From Paracentrotus lividus (Eukaryota > Echinodermata > Echinoidea > Camarodonta > Echinidae): a stretch of 64,000 bases of DNA. The position numbers were made by a program, and so were the translations under genes. The notes beneath the pieces are model-generated. The model had not been told where the DNA came from. It searched no databases and saw only the letters and a list, made by a program, of their open reading frames with translations. This document shows, piece by piece, positions 34,401 through 40,929 of the stretch (within the stretch, counting starts at the first letter, position 1; each line of letters starts with the position of its first letter). The stretch spans positions 3,367,525 to 3,431,524 of the forward strand of contig CALNVZ010003435.1 of the NCBI GenBank assembly GCA_940671915.1, written 5' to 3'.

Positions 34401-35693
34401 TATACAATAAAGTGGTAGAAGTCTTAGTAATGCAATATTATGCAAGTCATTCATAACTTTGGGTTTATTACTTCCTGGTTATACCCTTTTCCTCAATGTG
34501 GCCTGTACTTCCTGGAACCTTTATCTAAACTACATCCTGGGTCTAACCACATGTTATAATAACTCTACTTTATCAGGAAATGCCCATGTGGAGTTACAGT
34601 AAATCTGTGCATGCTTTATTAACTGCATCTAATGATCAGGAATAATATTTGAACTGGATAAAATGCATCAAAAAATTATCATAAATACCATAATGTTTCT
34701 ATGATTTTTATATTATTGTATTTTATCCTCATTTAACTTTATCATGAATAGCTCACTAGTTTCACATGTACTTCTAGATTTCGTTAATGTGATTGCATTG
34801 CATTATAACACAGGCTACCATAATTAGATTTATACACCTCAGAAAAAAAAAACAAGGAATTACATTTTAGGCCTACATATATACAAAAATTCAGATTACA
34901 AATGGTATAACAATTTAAATAATGTTTTCTTAATTTAAACAAGCAAGTCTTGAGCTTTTGGGTCAGGTGTTTTGGGTAGATACTTAGGTCGATTTAATTG
35001 TTTGAAATTTTGGTCAGAAACAGACAAGAAAGAGAATCAAAAAGTGAAGGGCCTAGGCCTACTTCAGAAAAAAAAGTTGAATTTGATTTTTAATACTTTT
35101 TGAATTTTTCATTTTCTTTAAAAACCAAATATATAAAAGGTTGAAAATAATTATAATTAAGCACATCATGCTAAACATTGCCTCAAGTGTAGACCTACCT
35201 TTCATCGAGTTCAATCACGTTCCCCCGGACAAAGTCAAAGGATAACAGGAATACTGAATAAAGAATAAAAAAAACATAGGAGCTATAGATCTACATGTAG
35301 CAGGAGGTTATTTCTAAATTTCAGCTGAAATTTATAATGACATAATGGCATTAGACAGTCATTTATCTTGTCTTCACATACTGTATAATATTTTCGAGAT
35401 TTTGGACTAGTTGGGGAAATTCGCGTGAGCAGAATTTCGCAATTTTGCTGAAGACTTCATAACTATAAAGAGCCTTGTAACTTTTTACTGAAGTGGAATT
35501 TTTCGCGATGACCGACTCTCGAAATTCGCGAAAATAAAGTCACCGCGAAAACAACCACTTATACAGTAATCTCTCTTCCACCTGACCTGTGATCAATTGA
35601 CAATTGATAACATACTATGTTCTTTCTTCTTTTTTTTATTTTGTTTTATTGAGTCAATGAAATCACAATATTTAACTTACATATCCATTTCAA
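19222..35693 (-). CDS. TMX3: TMX3: transmembrane thioredoxin-related PDI (whole gene model)
   Basis: TMX3 is an ER membrane protein disulfide isomerase. The model has about 14 exons, all with GT-AG borders and matching phases: signal peptide, thioredoxin a domain with WCGHC, two redox-inactive thioredoxin-like domains, one transmembrane segment and a cytosolic tail. The product is about 415 residues with the basic last exon or about 437 with the acidic one, against 454 in human. Exon order on the minus strand: 35199-35253, 32063-32102, 31215-31338, 30270-30315, 29626-29706, 28530-28635, 27826-27970, 27069-27179, 25880-26000, 25304-25360, one of three exon-12 copies, 21817-21885, and one of two last exons. 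The start codon is unresolved: the frame in the first exon shows TTG where ATG would be expected. Confidence 0.9.
19630..20370. repeat. Minisatellite, ~5 units of ~135-155 bp, overlapping the TMX3 basic last exon
   Basis: A unit containing ACACACCTGACATAGCTTGG, pyrimidine-rich DNA and CTCTCAGACATCATGCA followed by TACTTTCACCCAT recurs about five times. Copies start near 19630, 19760, 19915, 20055 and 20225. The CTCAGACATCATGCAG segment of the last unit is itself the minus-strand coding end and stop codon of the basic last exon. The long plus-strand ORFs in this block are artefacts of the repeat. Confidence 0.8.
20356..20511 (-). CDS. TMX3: TMX3 alternative last exon, basic tail
   Basis: This phase-0 exon follows the acceptor GATCTACACAG and opens MLWNNMPLIA. 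It encodes one membrane span and then a strongly basic 25-residue tail (MKKRRARSRRKLHDV end), with the stop TGA at 20356-20358; total 51 codons. It aligns with the acidic last exon in the first ~25 residues (M-x-W...P-L/I-x...A/I-C-Y), so the two are duplicates that diverged in the tail. Both fit the phase-0 donor of exon 13. The end K-L-H-D-V has K at -5 and H at -3, a possible KxHxx-type COPI retrieval signal. Its last codons lie in a minisatellite unit. Confidence 0.83.
   Translation of the reverse strand: MLWNNMPLIACIAILFPAGLIAMACYDCSRTAPHRKMKKRRARSRRKLHDV
21817..21885 (-). CDS. TMX3: TMX3 exon 13 (juxtamembrane linker)
   Basis: A 69-nt phase-0 exon encoding AKGGNSFFRKIYRVFYEIIK and then SVV. 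It corresponds to the AQGGDSxxxRLKRI linker before the membrane span in human TMX3. It has acceptor TTTCAG and donor GTGAGT. Its donor is followed by two alternative last exons. Confidence 0.88.
22141..22213 (-). pseudogene. TMX3: Decayed fourth copy of TMX3 exon 12
   Basis: The stretch keeps the start ATCAGTAGAGGTACTGGG and the TCACCTACCTATATTA part of exon 12. However, the acceptor AG has become AA (CTTGTAA), there is an extra A that breaks the frame, and the 3' half is gone. It lies downstream of the three intact copies, in the same orientation. Confidence 0.75.
22292..22424 (-). CDS. TMX3: TMX3 exon 12c (third tandem copy)
   Basis: A 133-nt exon encoding SVEILGIFVIDPVTYLYY and on to GILDGAIK. 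It is intact, with acceptor GTTGTAG and donor GTGAGT. Relative to 12a it has Pro to Leu in the VPG motif, EEPLEQTEET changed to EETLEQTGET, and Thr to Ala near the end. Because 133 is not a multiple of three, it can only be used instead of, not together with, the other copies. Confidence 0.83.
22462..22594 (-). CDS. TMX3: TMX3 exon 12b (second tandem copy)
   Basis: A 133-nt exon encoding SVEVLGIFVINPVTYLYY and on to GILDGTIK. It is intact, with acceptor GTTGTAG and donor GTTAGT. It differs from 12a by Pro to Leu, Asp to Asn, and Leu to Ser. Spacers of 37 nt separate it from both neighbours. Confidence 0.83.
22632..22764 (-). CDS. TMX3: TMX3 exon 12a (first tandem copy, likely default)
   Basis: A 133-nt exon encoding SVEVPGIFVIDPVTYLYY and on to GILDGTIK, the end of the last thioredoxin-like domain. 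It corresponds to the LTVPTVVVL...NNILDGT region of human TMX3. It has the best acceptor of the three (a pyrimidine-rich TTTCTTCCAG) and keeps the proline at the thioredoxin-fold cis-proline position (VPG). The donor is GTTAGT. Entry phase joins CTT AG|A from exon 11; exit is phase 0. Confidence 0.88.
22886..23023. repeat. 138-bp direct repeat flanking the LINE (left copy)
   Basis: CTGTACAAAGCTATTATACT... to AGAATCA matches 25032-25169 with four mismatches by eye. The two copies bracket the retrotransposon exactly, so this is a very long target-site duplication. Confidence 0.85.
23024..25031 (-). mobile_element. 5'-truncated non-LTR retrotransposon with reverse transcriptase, in TMX3 intron 11
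   Basis: The minus strand encodes the C-terminal part of a LINE polyprotein, split by several frame changes. From N- to C-terminus the fragments are: a segment at 24773-25039; the reverse-transcriptase palm at 23851-24723 (YRGISLLSVVGK, AFIDLTKAFD, VKQGCVLAPTLF, and the catalytic FADDAA); the thumb/linker at 23256-23840 (FTYLGSTIS, LLYGSESWT, RWLGHLHRM, RAVGRPKLR); and a C-terminal zinc-knuckle-like motif at about 23061-23243 (CDNCGRGCKSRIGLTSHSRSC, given here as C-x2-C-x12-H-x4-C). The 3' end reads GGTCGACCGAAGGAGGCC followed by a short (ATG)n-like tail. It has no 5' part or endonuclease domain. It is not active because of the frame breaks. Confidence 0.85.
25032..25169. repeat. 138-bp direct repeat flanking the LINE (right copy)
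   Basis: The right partner of 22886-23023, adjoining the truncated 5' end of the LINE. Confidence 0.85.
25304..25360 (-). CDS. TMX3: TMX3 exon 11
   Basis: A 57-nt exon encoding KVQFGYMEDSNLLSDIIL, similar to the FGHMDGNDYINTLLM segment of human TMX3. Acceptor AATTTCAG, donor GTAAAT. It leaves AG to be completed by any of the exon-12 copies. Confidence 0.87.
25880..26000 (-). CDS. TMX3: TMX3 exon 10
   Basis: A 121-nt exon encoding KLIAVGLVYPSASTY and on to LMLELIKKVAIDHRDSYN, equivalent to the KLVALAVIDEKN...IIQEVARDYRDLF stretch of human TMX3 (start of the third thioredoxin-like domain). Acceptor CTGCAG, donor GTAAGT. Confidence 0.88.
26455..26605 (-). mobile_element. Probable 5'-truncated tRNA-derived SINE
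   Basis: The minus strand contains a B-box-like GGTCGTGGGTTTGATCCC followed by CCCTGGGCAAGGCATTCTATC, a form common in tRNA-derived SINEs of marine invertebrates. I do not find the A box, so the element is probably 5'-truncated. Confidence 0.45.
26630..27055. repeat. Fold-back element in TMX3 intron next to exon 9
   Basis: The left arm (GAATTCTCAAAGGTAGTGTT ... GGACTGAAACCATGGATTATG ...) is the inverse of the right arm ending near 27055, with arms of ~200 bp and moderate divergence. Its right edge is only about 13 bp from the end of exon 9. Confidence 0.82.
27069..27179 (-). CDS. TMX3: TMX3 exon 9
   Basis: A 111-nt exon encoding PEGSLSEEHLSEWMGLEMFP and on to INPIGRT, equivalent to DLSSWINRERFQNYLAMDGF in human TMX3. 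The start joins the split Gly codon from exon 8. Acceptor TTATATAG, donor GTAGGT. Confidence 0.87.
27826..27970 (-). CDS. TMX3: TMX3 exon 8
   Basis: A 145-nt exon encoding TLFSKVADKRILDAFYYH and NVPAVMVFKDNLHYQYE. It covers the second thioredoxin-like domain; VPAVMVFKD matches MPAVLVFKD in human TMX3. Acceptor TTTACAG, donor GTCAGT. Confidence 0.9.
28530..28635 (-). CDS. TMX3: TMX3 exon 7
   Basis: A 106-nt exon encoding PAVKQLTSSNSLQQYRQS and KAVFFVVVAEDTTSELA, equivalent to RPLPSQQMFEHMQKRHRVFFVYV in human TMX3. Acceptor TTTTTAG, donor GTAAGT. Confidence 0.87.
28985..29582. repeat. Fold-back element (~600 bp) in TMX3 intron 6-7
   Basis: GAATGTTGTGATCACTAC...GGCAACAGGCCCAAGATGTG on the left is mirrored by CACATCTTGGGCCTGTTGCC...GTGATCACAACATTC on the right. 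Weaker matching extends to GGAAACCTTAGGAAT and ATCCTAGGGTTTC at the ends. It is non-coding. Confidence 0.85.
29626..29706 (-). CDS. TMX3: TMX3 exon 6
   Basis: An 81-nt exon encoding IEGEKVFTHTGGRTSQDI and IDFAVKAQ, the end of the catalytic thioredoxin domain (human: YNYRGPRTKDDIIEFAHRV). Acceptor GTGACAG, donor GTAAGT. Confidence 0.88.
29802..29943. repeat. Fold-back MITE with CAGGGG(A/G)GCATTTCAT ends
   Basis: CAGGGGAGCATTTCATCAAA on the left is mirrored by TTTCATGAAATGCCCCCCTG on the right. The total length is ~142 bp. It belongs to the same style of G/C-capped fold-backs as 18661-18825 and 52000-52166. Confidence 0.85.
30270..30315 (-). CDS. TMX3: TMX3 exon 5
   Basis: A 46-nt exon encoding LMDLYDVKGFPTIK with split codons at both ends. 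GFPTIK holds the cis-proline loop of the catalytic thioredoxin domain (human GYPTIKLL). Acceptor TTTCAG, donor GTAAGT. Confidence 0.88.
30746..30800 (-). pseudogene. TMX3: Decayed partial copy of TMX3 active-site exon (2)
   Basis: GATGACAAACCATCCCAAAT...TTAGATGGAAGATGTTGGGAA matches the 3' half of exon 4 (GATGAAAAACCATCCCAGAC...TTAGATGGAACACGCTATGGAA). The donor has changed from GTAAG to ATAAG, and the 5' half with WCGHC is absent. Confidence 0.6.
30861..30912 (-). pseudogene. TMX3: Decayed partial copy of TMX3 active-site exon (1)
   Basis: The minus strand reads HSKFHFARLDIVLTCYES, against HPRLHVARLDGTRYGS in the true exon, and it keeps a GTAAGT donor. The 5' half with the active site is not recognisable. 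Confidence 0.6.
31215..31338 (-). CDS. TMX3: TMX3 exon 4, WCGHC active site
   Basis: A 124-nt exon encoding [20 protein letters not shown] and HPRLHVARLDGTRYG. The CGHC motif is the redox centre of the catalytic thioredoxin domain, identical to that of PDI and human TMX3. Acceptor CAACTCAG, donor GTAAGT. Confidence 0.92.
32063..32102 (-). CDS. TMX3: TMX3 exon 3
   Basis: A 40-nt exon encoding FMDAKDHGKWLVE, equivalent to SFKENRNDDIWLVD in human TMX3. It joins in frame to FYAPWCGHC. Acceptor TTTTCAG, donor GTATGC. Confidence 0.88.
32390..33470. repeat. Tandem ~430-bp repeat with GAGCGCGAAGCGCGAGC palindromes
   Basis: A unit containing TGTCTTTGAATGTATGCTT, TGGCTGCCTTGATT, two GAGCGCGAAGCGCGAGC blocks and GGATTTGAAAGTGGGGTCTC recurs about 2.5 times (near 32400, 32830 and 33265). 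The GCGCGAAGCGCG core is itself palindromic. It is noncoding and lies in TMX3 intron 2. Confidence 0.78.
33720..33990. repeat. G/C-run repeat in TMX3 intron 2
   Basis: GGTCGCATAGCATAGCGACCGAGC is followed by a run of about 15 G, then about 11 C and more C tracts. It is the same style as other repeats in the window carrying the GTCGCxTAGCGAC phrase. No coding potential. Confidence 0.55.
35199..35253 (-). CDS. TMX3: TMX3 exon 2 (signal peptide end and mature N-terminus)
   Basis: A 55-nt exon encoding FLLSFDFVRGNVIELDE, the C-terminal part of a signal peptide and the first mature residues (human: KGFVEDLDESF). Acceptor TTATTCAG, donor GTAGGT. Its 5' end is in phase with the small exon at 35681. 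Confidence 0.78.
35380..35568. repeat. MITE with TACTGTATAA termini
   Basis: CTGTATAATATTTTCGAGAT on the left and CCACTTATACAGTA on the right give a ~10-bp inverted terminal repeat. The interior is rich in TTCGCGA. A related piece (TATAAGCC...TTTTCGCGATTTTAGACTAG) lies near 26395-26450. Confidence 0.6.
35681..35693 (-). CDS. TMX3: TMX3 putative first coding exon (start codon unclear)
   Basis: In the frame that joins exon 2 the minus strand reads TTG AAA TGG ATA T|GTAAGT, giving L-K-W-I-L-F-L-L-S, a good signal-peptide core. No ATG occurs in this frame between an upstream TAG and the donor. The nearby ATGGAT is in the wrong frame and hits a stop after a few codons. Either TTG is a variant or error for ATG, a non-AUG start is used, or an unseen upstream exon supplies the start. 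Confidence 0.45.
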
Positions 35694-35699
35694 AAGAGT

Positions 35700-36431
35700 T
35701 AAAGCCCCGCCACAAAACACACACGTTTTGCATAAACATGAACTGAGTGTGATGACCTCCGCGCATCGCCGTTCAGAGCAGATCAGAGGCTAACAATTTC
35801 TGTAAATCTACGTACGAGTTCGTAGACCTTTCGTTGTGATTGGCTTTGGGGGAAAAATTGATGAGAGCTCTCTCTGCATCATTAAGTGATCTACTGTCTT
35901 CACTCAGCTCAGCTCAGCCTCAGGCTGTGAAAGTTCCTTGGAAAAATGGAAGGAAAGGTTGTCAAATCAAAGTCCTTTTTACCAAAAATATGCCAAATAA
36001 TGACCACTGTAACTCACCCCCGAAAGCTGTAAGAATAGATCTCATCGATGTCTGGTTTTTGTTACTTTTATTCAGCCTGGCCGTTTCCATTTTGTCTGTT
36101 TACCTTAGCTTTTGCAATATCACGAGTGGAGTTGTACTTGTGACTTGTGTGATCAATTTTCAGCAGAATATAGTAGCGCTATTGCATGGTTATGCGGAGT
36201 TTTAAAATATGGTCGATGAATTTATAAGTATATGACCAGACAAAACGTACACAATGTCATCTTGAAATCATCGACCAATTCTGTGATACGATATAAACTA
36301 CGGTATCTTTGAAAAAAATATTGTTTCTTTTATCTTCACCCTATACTATACATCTTTGTCCATGACTGATAACTACCACTGATCATAGTGATAACTACTG
36401 ATGCAGGGGTGTGACTGGTTCGGGAACCGGG

Positions 36432-36478
<47 letters not shown>

Positions 36479-37540
36479 AAGGGGTGCGAACAGTACCAAA
36501 TTTTTTTTCAGACACCCTAACCTAGAAACGGGCCCTTTTTCATATTAAAAAATCGTAATATGAGTGAATAAAAATTAGGAAACTTTGAAACTTCATAAAA
36601 TTTCCATTGACAATCTTTTTTTTTGGAAAAAGGGGCATTCTTGATAAAAAGAAATGCTTATCTATTTTCTTTTGTTCTTTTAACCTTATTATGTATTTTC
36701 CTAATCAAACCAAAAAAACCTATGTTGCTGGAGGCAAATTTCTGGAAGGATAATTGTTTATGCAAAAAACTTTTTGAATTCATAAAAACTCGGTAAGGGG
36801 CCGGGCATTGCTTGATAATAAGAAATGCTTCCTTAATTATTATCGTTTTTTTGTATAACCTTATTATGTCTTTTCAAAGACAAACAAATAGGGCCTCTGT
36901 TGATGGAGGCAAATTTCTGAAACGATATTGTCGGGAGGTTGCGGCACAATGACTGTGGCCTTTTGTGTGTTGAGCCGCAAAGGAATATTTATGGTTAGGT
37001 TGTAATTGAAAAAGAATGCCCCAATAAAAAAAAACAAACAAACAAACAAACAAAAAAACATAACGCTTTCAGCATGCTTTGGCTTATAGCTCCTAAACTC
37101 TGAAACAAACCACTGGAGGAGGCCGGAGGCGGACTGAAATGGCCGAGGCCACTACATCCTTTTCTTTCTTTGTTATACCTCACGACGGATTTTTTTTTCT
37201 CTCTCTCAGTGATGGGGAGGGGGGAAGTCAGACCAACCCCCTTGGATATGCGCCCAACTATATAGGAGCGTTGCCCCCCCCCCCCCATATCCTTTTTTTT
37301 TTTTTACGCAGGGGCCGGGGTCGACCAACTGAGGCCGACATTACCTAATTTTTGGCACTTTCTTTCCTTCAAAATTTTGGGTTGGTGCACTATGGGCTGG
37401 TCCACCCGACAAAATATGGTCACATTATAATCCCCAACTCTACTGGCCAAACCTCCCTGCCCATTTTTGGCCCAAATCCTTGAAATAAAAAGGGGGATCT
37501 TAAGAAAATATAAAAGGGGAAGCTAGAGACGGCGTCCGCT
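35700..37540. other. Likely TMX3 promoter side and noncoding DNA with a long G tract
   Basis: The 35700-35900 part lies immediately upstream of TMX3 and may carry its promoter, but I see no clear core element. At 36432-36476 there is an uninterrupted run of about 45 G. A (CAAA)n tract lies at 37025-37060. No gene is recognised. Confidence 0.4.
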
Positions 37541-37543
37541 ATA

Positions 37544-39420
37544 CAGTGGTGGCCAAAATATTAGAACACCGCAAGCATATTTATATGATTTTAGTTATTT
37601 TCATTCAGTTGACCATTAATACCTATAAAATGGTTGGAACTTCTCCGAAAGTCATCATGTTATGCTTTAAAAACTAAATAACATTTGTTGGTTGGTTTGG
37701 TTTTATTTCCGTATAATAAAAATCATATACAATTACATATGAAATATAAACATATATCAAGATTAAAATACGGCTGGTAGCCCATTTCAGCTGCAACTAA
37801 TAATGTTGCTGCTGGTCTTCCTAGGGGCCAGTTAATTAAACTACATAAAATTCCCATCGCCATGCGTTGGGAACACGCCCCCAAGTCGCCCTTTTTTGGC
37901 AACGCCACCAATTGAAAAATCTTGCCCCTATCAGGATCAAAGTGTCATATAACGTTAAAAATTTTAAGCCTCTCCCTCCAAAATTATTTTCTAAAAGGAA
38001 ATTTCCTGAGGATGTAAAAAATGGCATTCATAATAAGGTAGGGTGAAGAAGTAACATTATTATGTAAGGATTTTTTAATTATTTTTGAGGGGCCCCAAAT
38101 TTTTAATTCGGAGCCCCTGTTTAAAGGGACGTTCTGGACCCAAAATGAGTTGCTTTTATAAAAAGCAGAACGTTATGAAATTATATAAACTGCACAAAAA
38201 TTTGATCGCTATACCAAATTGGCAACACTGTCACAAAGCTGTGATGTCACAGGGGCACAACTTTCTATGCATGCATTTTTTATATGATTTTATGATAAAT
38301 TTTCACTTTATTTGTTAAGAAACTGTTTTCCTCATAACTTTGGCCAAGATAATTGATGGTAATATGCTATTGCATCTATACATATATTGTAAAATCAGCA
38401 CCCCATCTAGTAATACAAAAATAGAGATTTTAAGTAGGTTTTCAGTATAGAAAAAAGATATTCGTTATTGTTGAATTTCATGAAAAATATCAATTTTCTT
38501 TTGAAATGTCATTATAATCCTCTTTTATGAAAATACGTAGATGCAATAACATATTGCCATCAATATATCCTGGCCAAAGTTATGAGGAAAACAGTTTCTT
38601 AACAAATAAAGTGAAAATTTATCACAAAACAATATAGAAAATGCATGGCAAGTTGTGCCCCTATGACATCACAGGTGTTGCCAATTTGGTGTAGCGATCA
38701 ATTTTTTTGTGCATCATAAAGATACTCATAACTTTCTTTTATTAGTCCGATTTTCTTCAAACTTGTTTTAATCTGTTTTTCTAATTTTTCTGCTTCTTAT
38801 AAAAGCAACTTATTTTGGTTCTAGACCTTCCTTTTAAGTCCCCCCCCCCCCCTATCCAATGAACCTTACTTTTTCACCATATTTTAATTGCTCATGATTT
38901 TTTTTTTTGTTGAAATATATGTATTTATAAGTACATTTATTTATTTCATGAAAAAATAATCTTAATCTTATATTGGCAGGGTTACTTTGCTATCTCACGA
39001 CCAGGGGTTGGGGCCAGTCCAACCCCTCCCCATGAGACCAAATTTTCTTAAACTTGGCATTTAATTGGGGAATGTAAGAATGAATAAGCCTGCAAAGTTT
39101 CACACGTCATCGGCATAATTATGTAATTGGCATTTCACGTTTCATTGCATTTGCACTATACATGTTTAATACACAGGTCTATGGGAAATTTGAAAGCGCA
39201 TAGCGCAACCATTCTTAAAGTTGCGTATTTACCTGATGGTCGAAACTATATAAATTTGGTATCAAAAGGTGCATGAGACTCTGTGCTATAAAGACATGAA
39301 AGCTGTCGGCACCAAAAAGTTATCCTTAAACTTACTTCGGAAAATGTATTATAGGACATTGAAAATCCCATAGACTTTGTGTAGCTTCGGGCAGTGTTCT
39401 AATAATTTGGGCCACCTCTG
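37544..39420. mobile_element. Tc1/mariner-like remnant with ~28-bp terminal inverted repeats
   Basis: CAGTGGTGGCCAAAATATTA on the left and the inverse of TAATAATTTGGGCCACCTCTG on the right form degenerate terminal inverted repeats, both continuing into AGAACAC. The left flank is TA. No transposase reading frame remains, and the interior is invaded by the TTAA-flanked fold-back element at 38121-38837. Confidence 0.65.
38121..38837. repeat. TTAA-flanked fold-back element (~717 bp)
   Basis: The element is bounded by TTAA on both sides (TTAAAGGGACG and CCTTTTAA). Its arms of ~270 bp are near-mirror images, for example TGCATCTATAC/GTAGATGCA and GGCCAAGATA/ATCCTGGCC, with AACTTTGGCC/GGCCAAAGTT. 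The TTAA flanks suggest mobilisation by a piggyBac-type transposase. Confidence 0.82.
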
Positions 39421-39598
39421 GATATTTGGAGGGGGGGGGGGGGCAGGACCATAGAGCTATTATTGAGGGAAAGTTTCATTAGTGGGCGCGGGTTGGGGAG
39501 TTGTACTATAATTTATCGGAAAGAAAATCAAGAACAGAATATATCAGACTGGCCTGACAGATATATACGACAATAAATTGAGTATTTACGTCGATCTA

Positions 39599-40606
39599 CA
39601 GTGTGTTCCTAAAAAAAGGTAATCGAACTTCAAAGGTCAGTCATTTTAAAAGTATACTTAGTACTAAACTACTAAGTAACTCATCAGCTTGAATTTGAGA
39701 TATTGCTTACTTCTAAACTGTAATGGGTCACAGAGTTAGGGTCATTTGAAGGTGATAGGTACAAAACTCATTTTTTCCAAGTTTTTCGTTTTTAGGGTAT
39801 GAAACCAACTTTTTATAAAATTTTGGTTTCATAGTTTTTGGGGTTTTTGTCGCACAAAGTTTCAATGAAATGCAATCTCATTTGTCAAAGGACCTATCTC
39901 ACTGGCAATTACATGGGTTTTCGATTATGAGTCTCTGGAGTCTCGCAGACGGATCGCCGCGACGTCTCCTGATTCTGCAGGAAGTCGCGAGAAAAATCAA
40001 ACAAATGTCAAACATGTCCAATCTTTTAGTAGACTTCTTTAATACGCGATCAAGTCTCTGTGACGTCTTTGCGGGGTTGCCGCGACGTCCCTTTAGTATC
40101 CACGACGTCGCAGAGACGTTGTCGGAACTTGCTAACGATTAAAAGGAATCGAACGGTTGAATAATTTTGACTTGCTAGCGTTTTAAAGAGGTCTACTAAA
40201 TGATTGAACATGATTGACTTTTGTTCCATTTTCCCTCGACGCCCTGAAGTCTCAGGAGACGTCACCACGACGTCTCCACGACTCAAGAGATAGGTCCTTT
40301 GACAAATGAGATTGCATTTCATTGAAACTTTGTGTGACAAAACCCCTCAAAACTATGAAACCAACAATTTATAAAAAAATTGGTTTCATACCCTAAAAAC
40401 GGAAAACTTTGAAAAAATGGGTTTTGTACCTATCACCTTCAAAGGACCCTAACTCTGTGACCCATTACAGTTTGGACGTAAGCAATGTCTCAAATTAAAG
40501 CTCATGAGTTACTTAGTAGTTTAGTAAACAAATTACAAAAATAAATCATATACTTCTGAAATGACTGACCTTTGAACTTCGATTACCTTTTTTTAGGAAC
40601 ACACTG
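39599..40606. repeat. 1008-bp palindromic element with TA flanks
   Basis: CAGTGTGTTCCTAAAAAAAG on the left and CTTTTTTTAGGAACACACTG on the right are exact inverses, each flanked by TA. The arms extend about 330 bp inwards (for example CAATCTCATTTGTCAAAGGA and its inverse). The centre is rich in GACGTC-like motifs. It resembles a large Tc1/mariner-superfamily MITE. Confidence 0.87.
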
Positions 40607-40736
40607 TATAGTCAAAACTATCCAGAGGCGCAGAAATTATGTTTCTCTTTTCTCCAAGTGATGACCAAGAGTCTACTGTTGTTTTCATTTTAGTTATAAA
40701 AAGAGACGAGAGGCTAAAAGAATGAAACTCGATCTT

Positions 40737-40737
<1 letters not shown>

Positions 40738-40772
<35 letters not shown>

Positions 40773-40795
40773 CTCCCTCTCTCTCTCTGTCTTTT
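40738..40795. repeat. (CT)n microsatellite
   Basis: A run of about 15 CT units, then GATCTCC, then further CTCTCT. Confidence 0.9.
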
Positions 40796-40929
40796 TTCCC
40801 CTTTGGTGGTGTTTTTTTTTTAAAGGTTGTGCCTATATACTGTACGATCTTTAATTTGTTATACCAGGAACAAATCCCTGGGGGTATCATAATTAGTGTG
40901 CTTGGATTTAGATGACTATAGGCCTAAAG

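Noticed and set aside
35840-36205. 121-codon plus ORF with a hydrophobic stretch
   Set aside because: Divergent to TMX3 and possibly in its promoter; no domain, no splice context, so likely chance.
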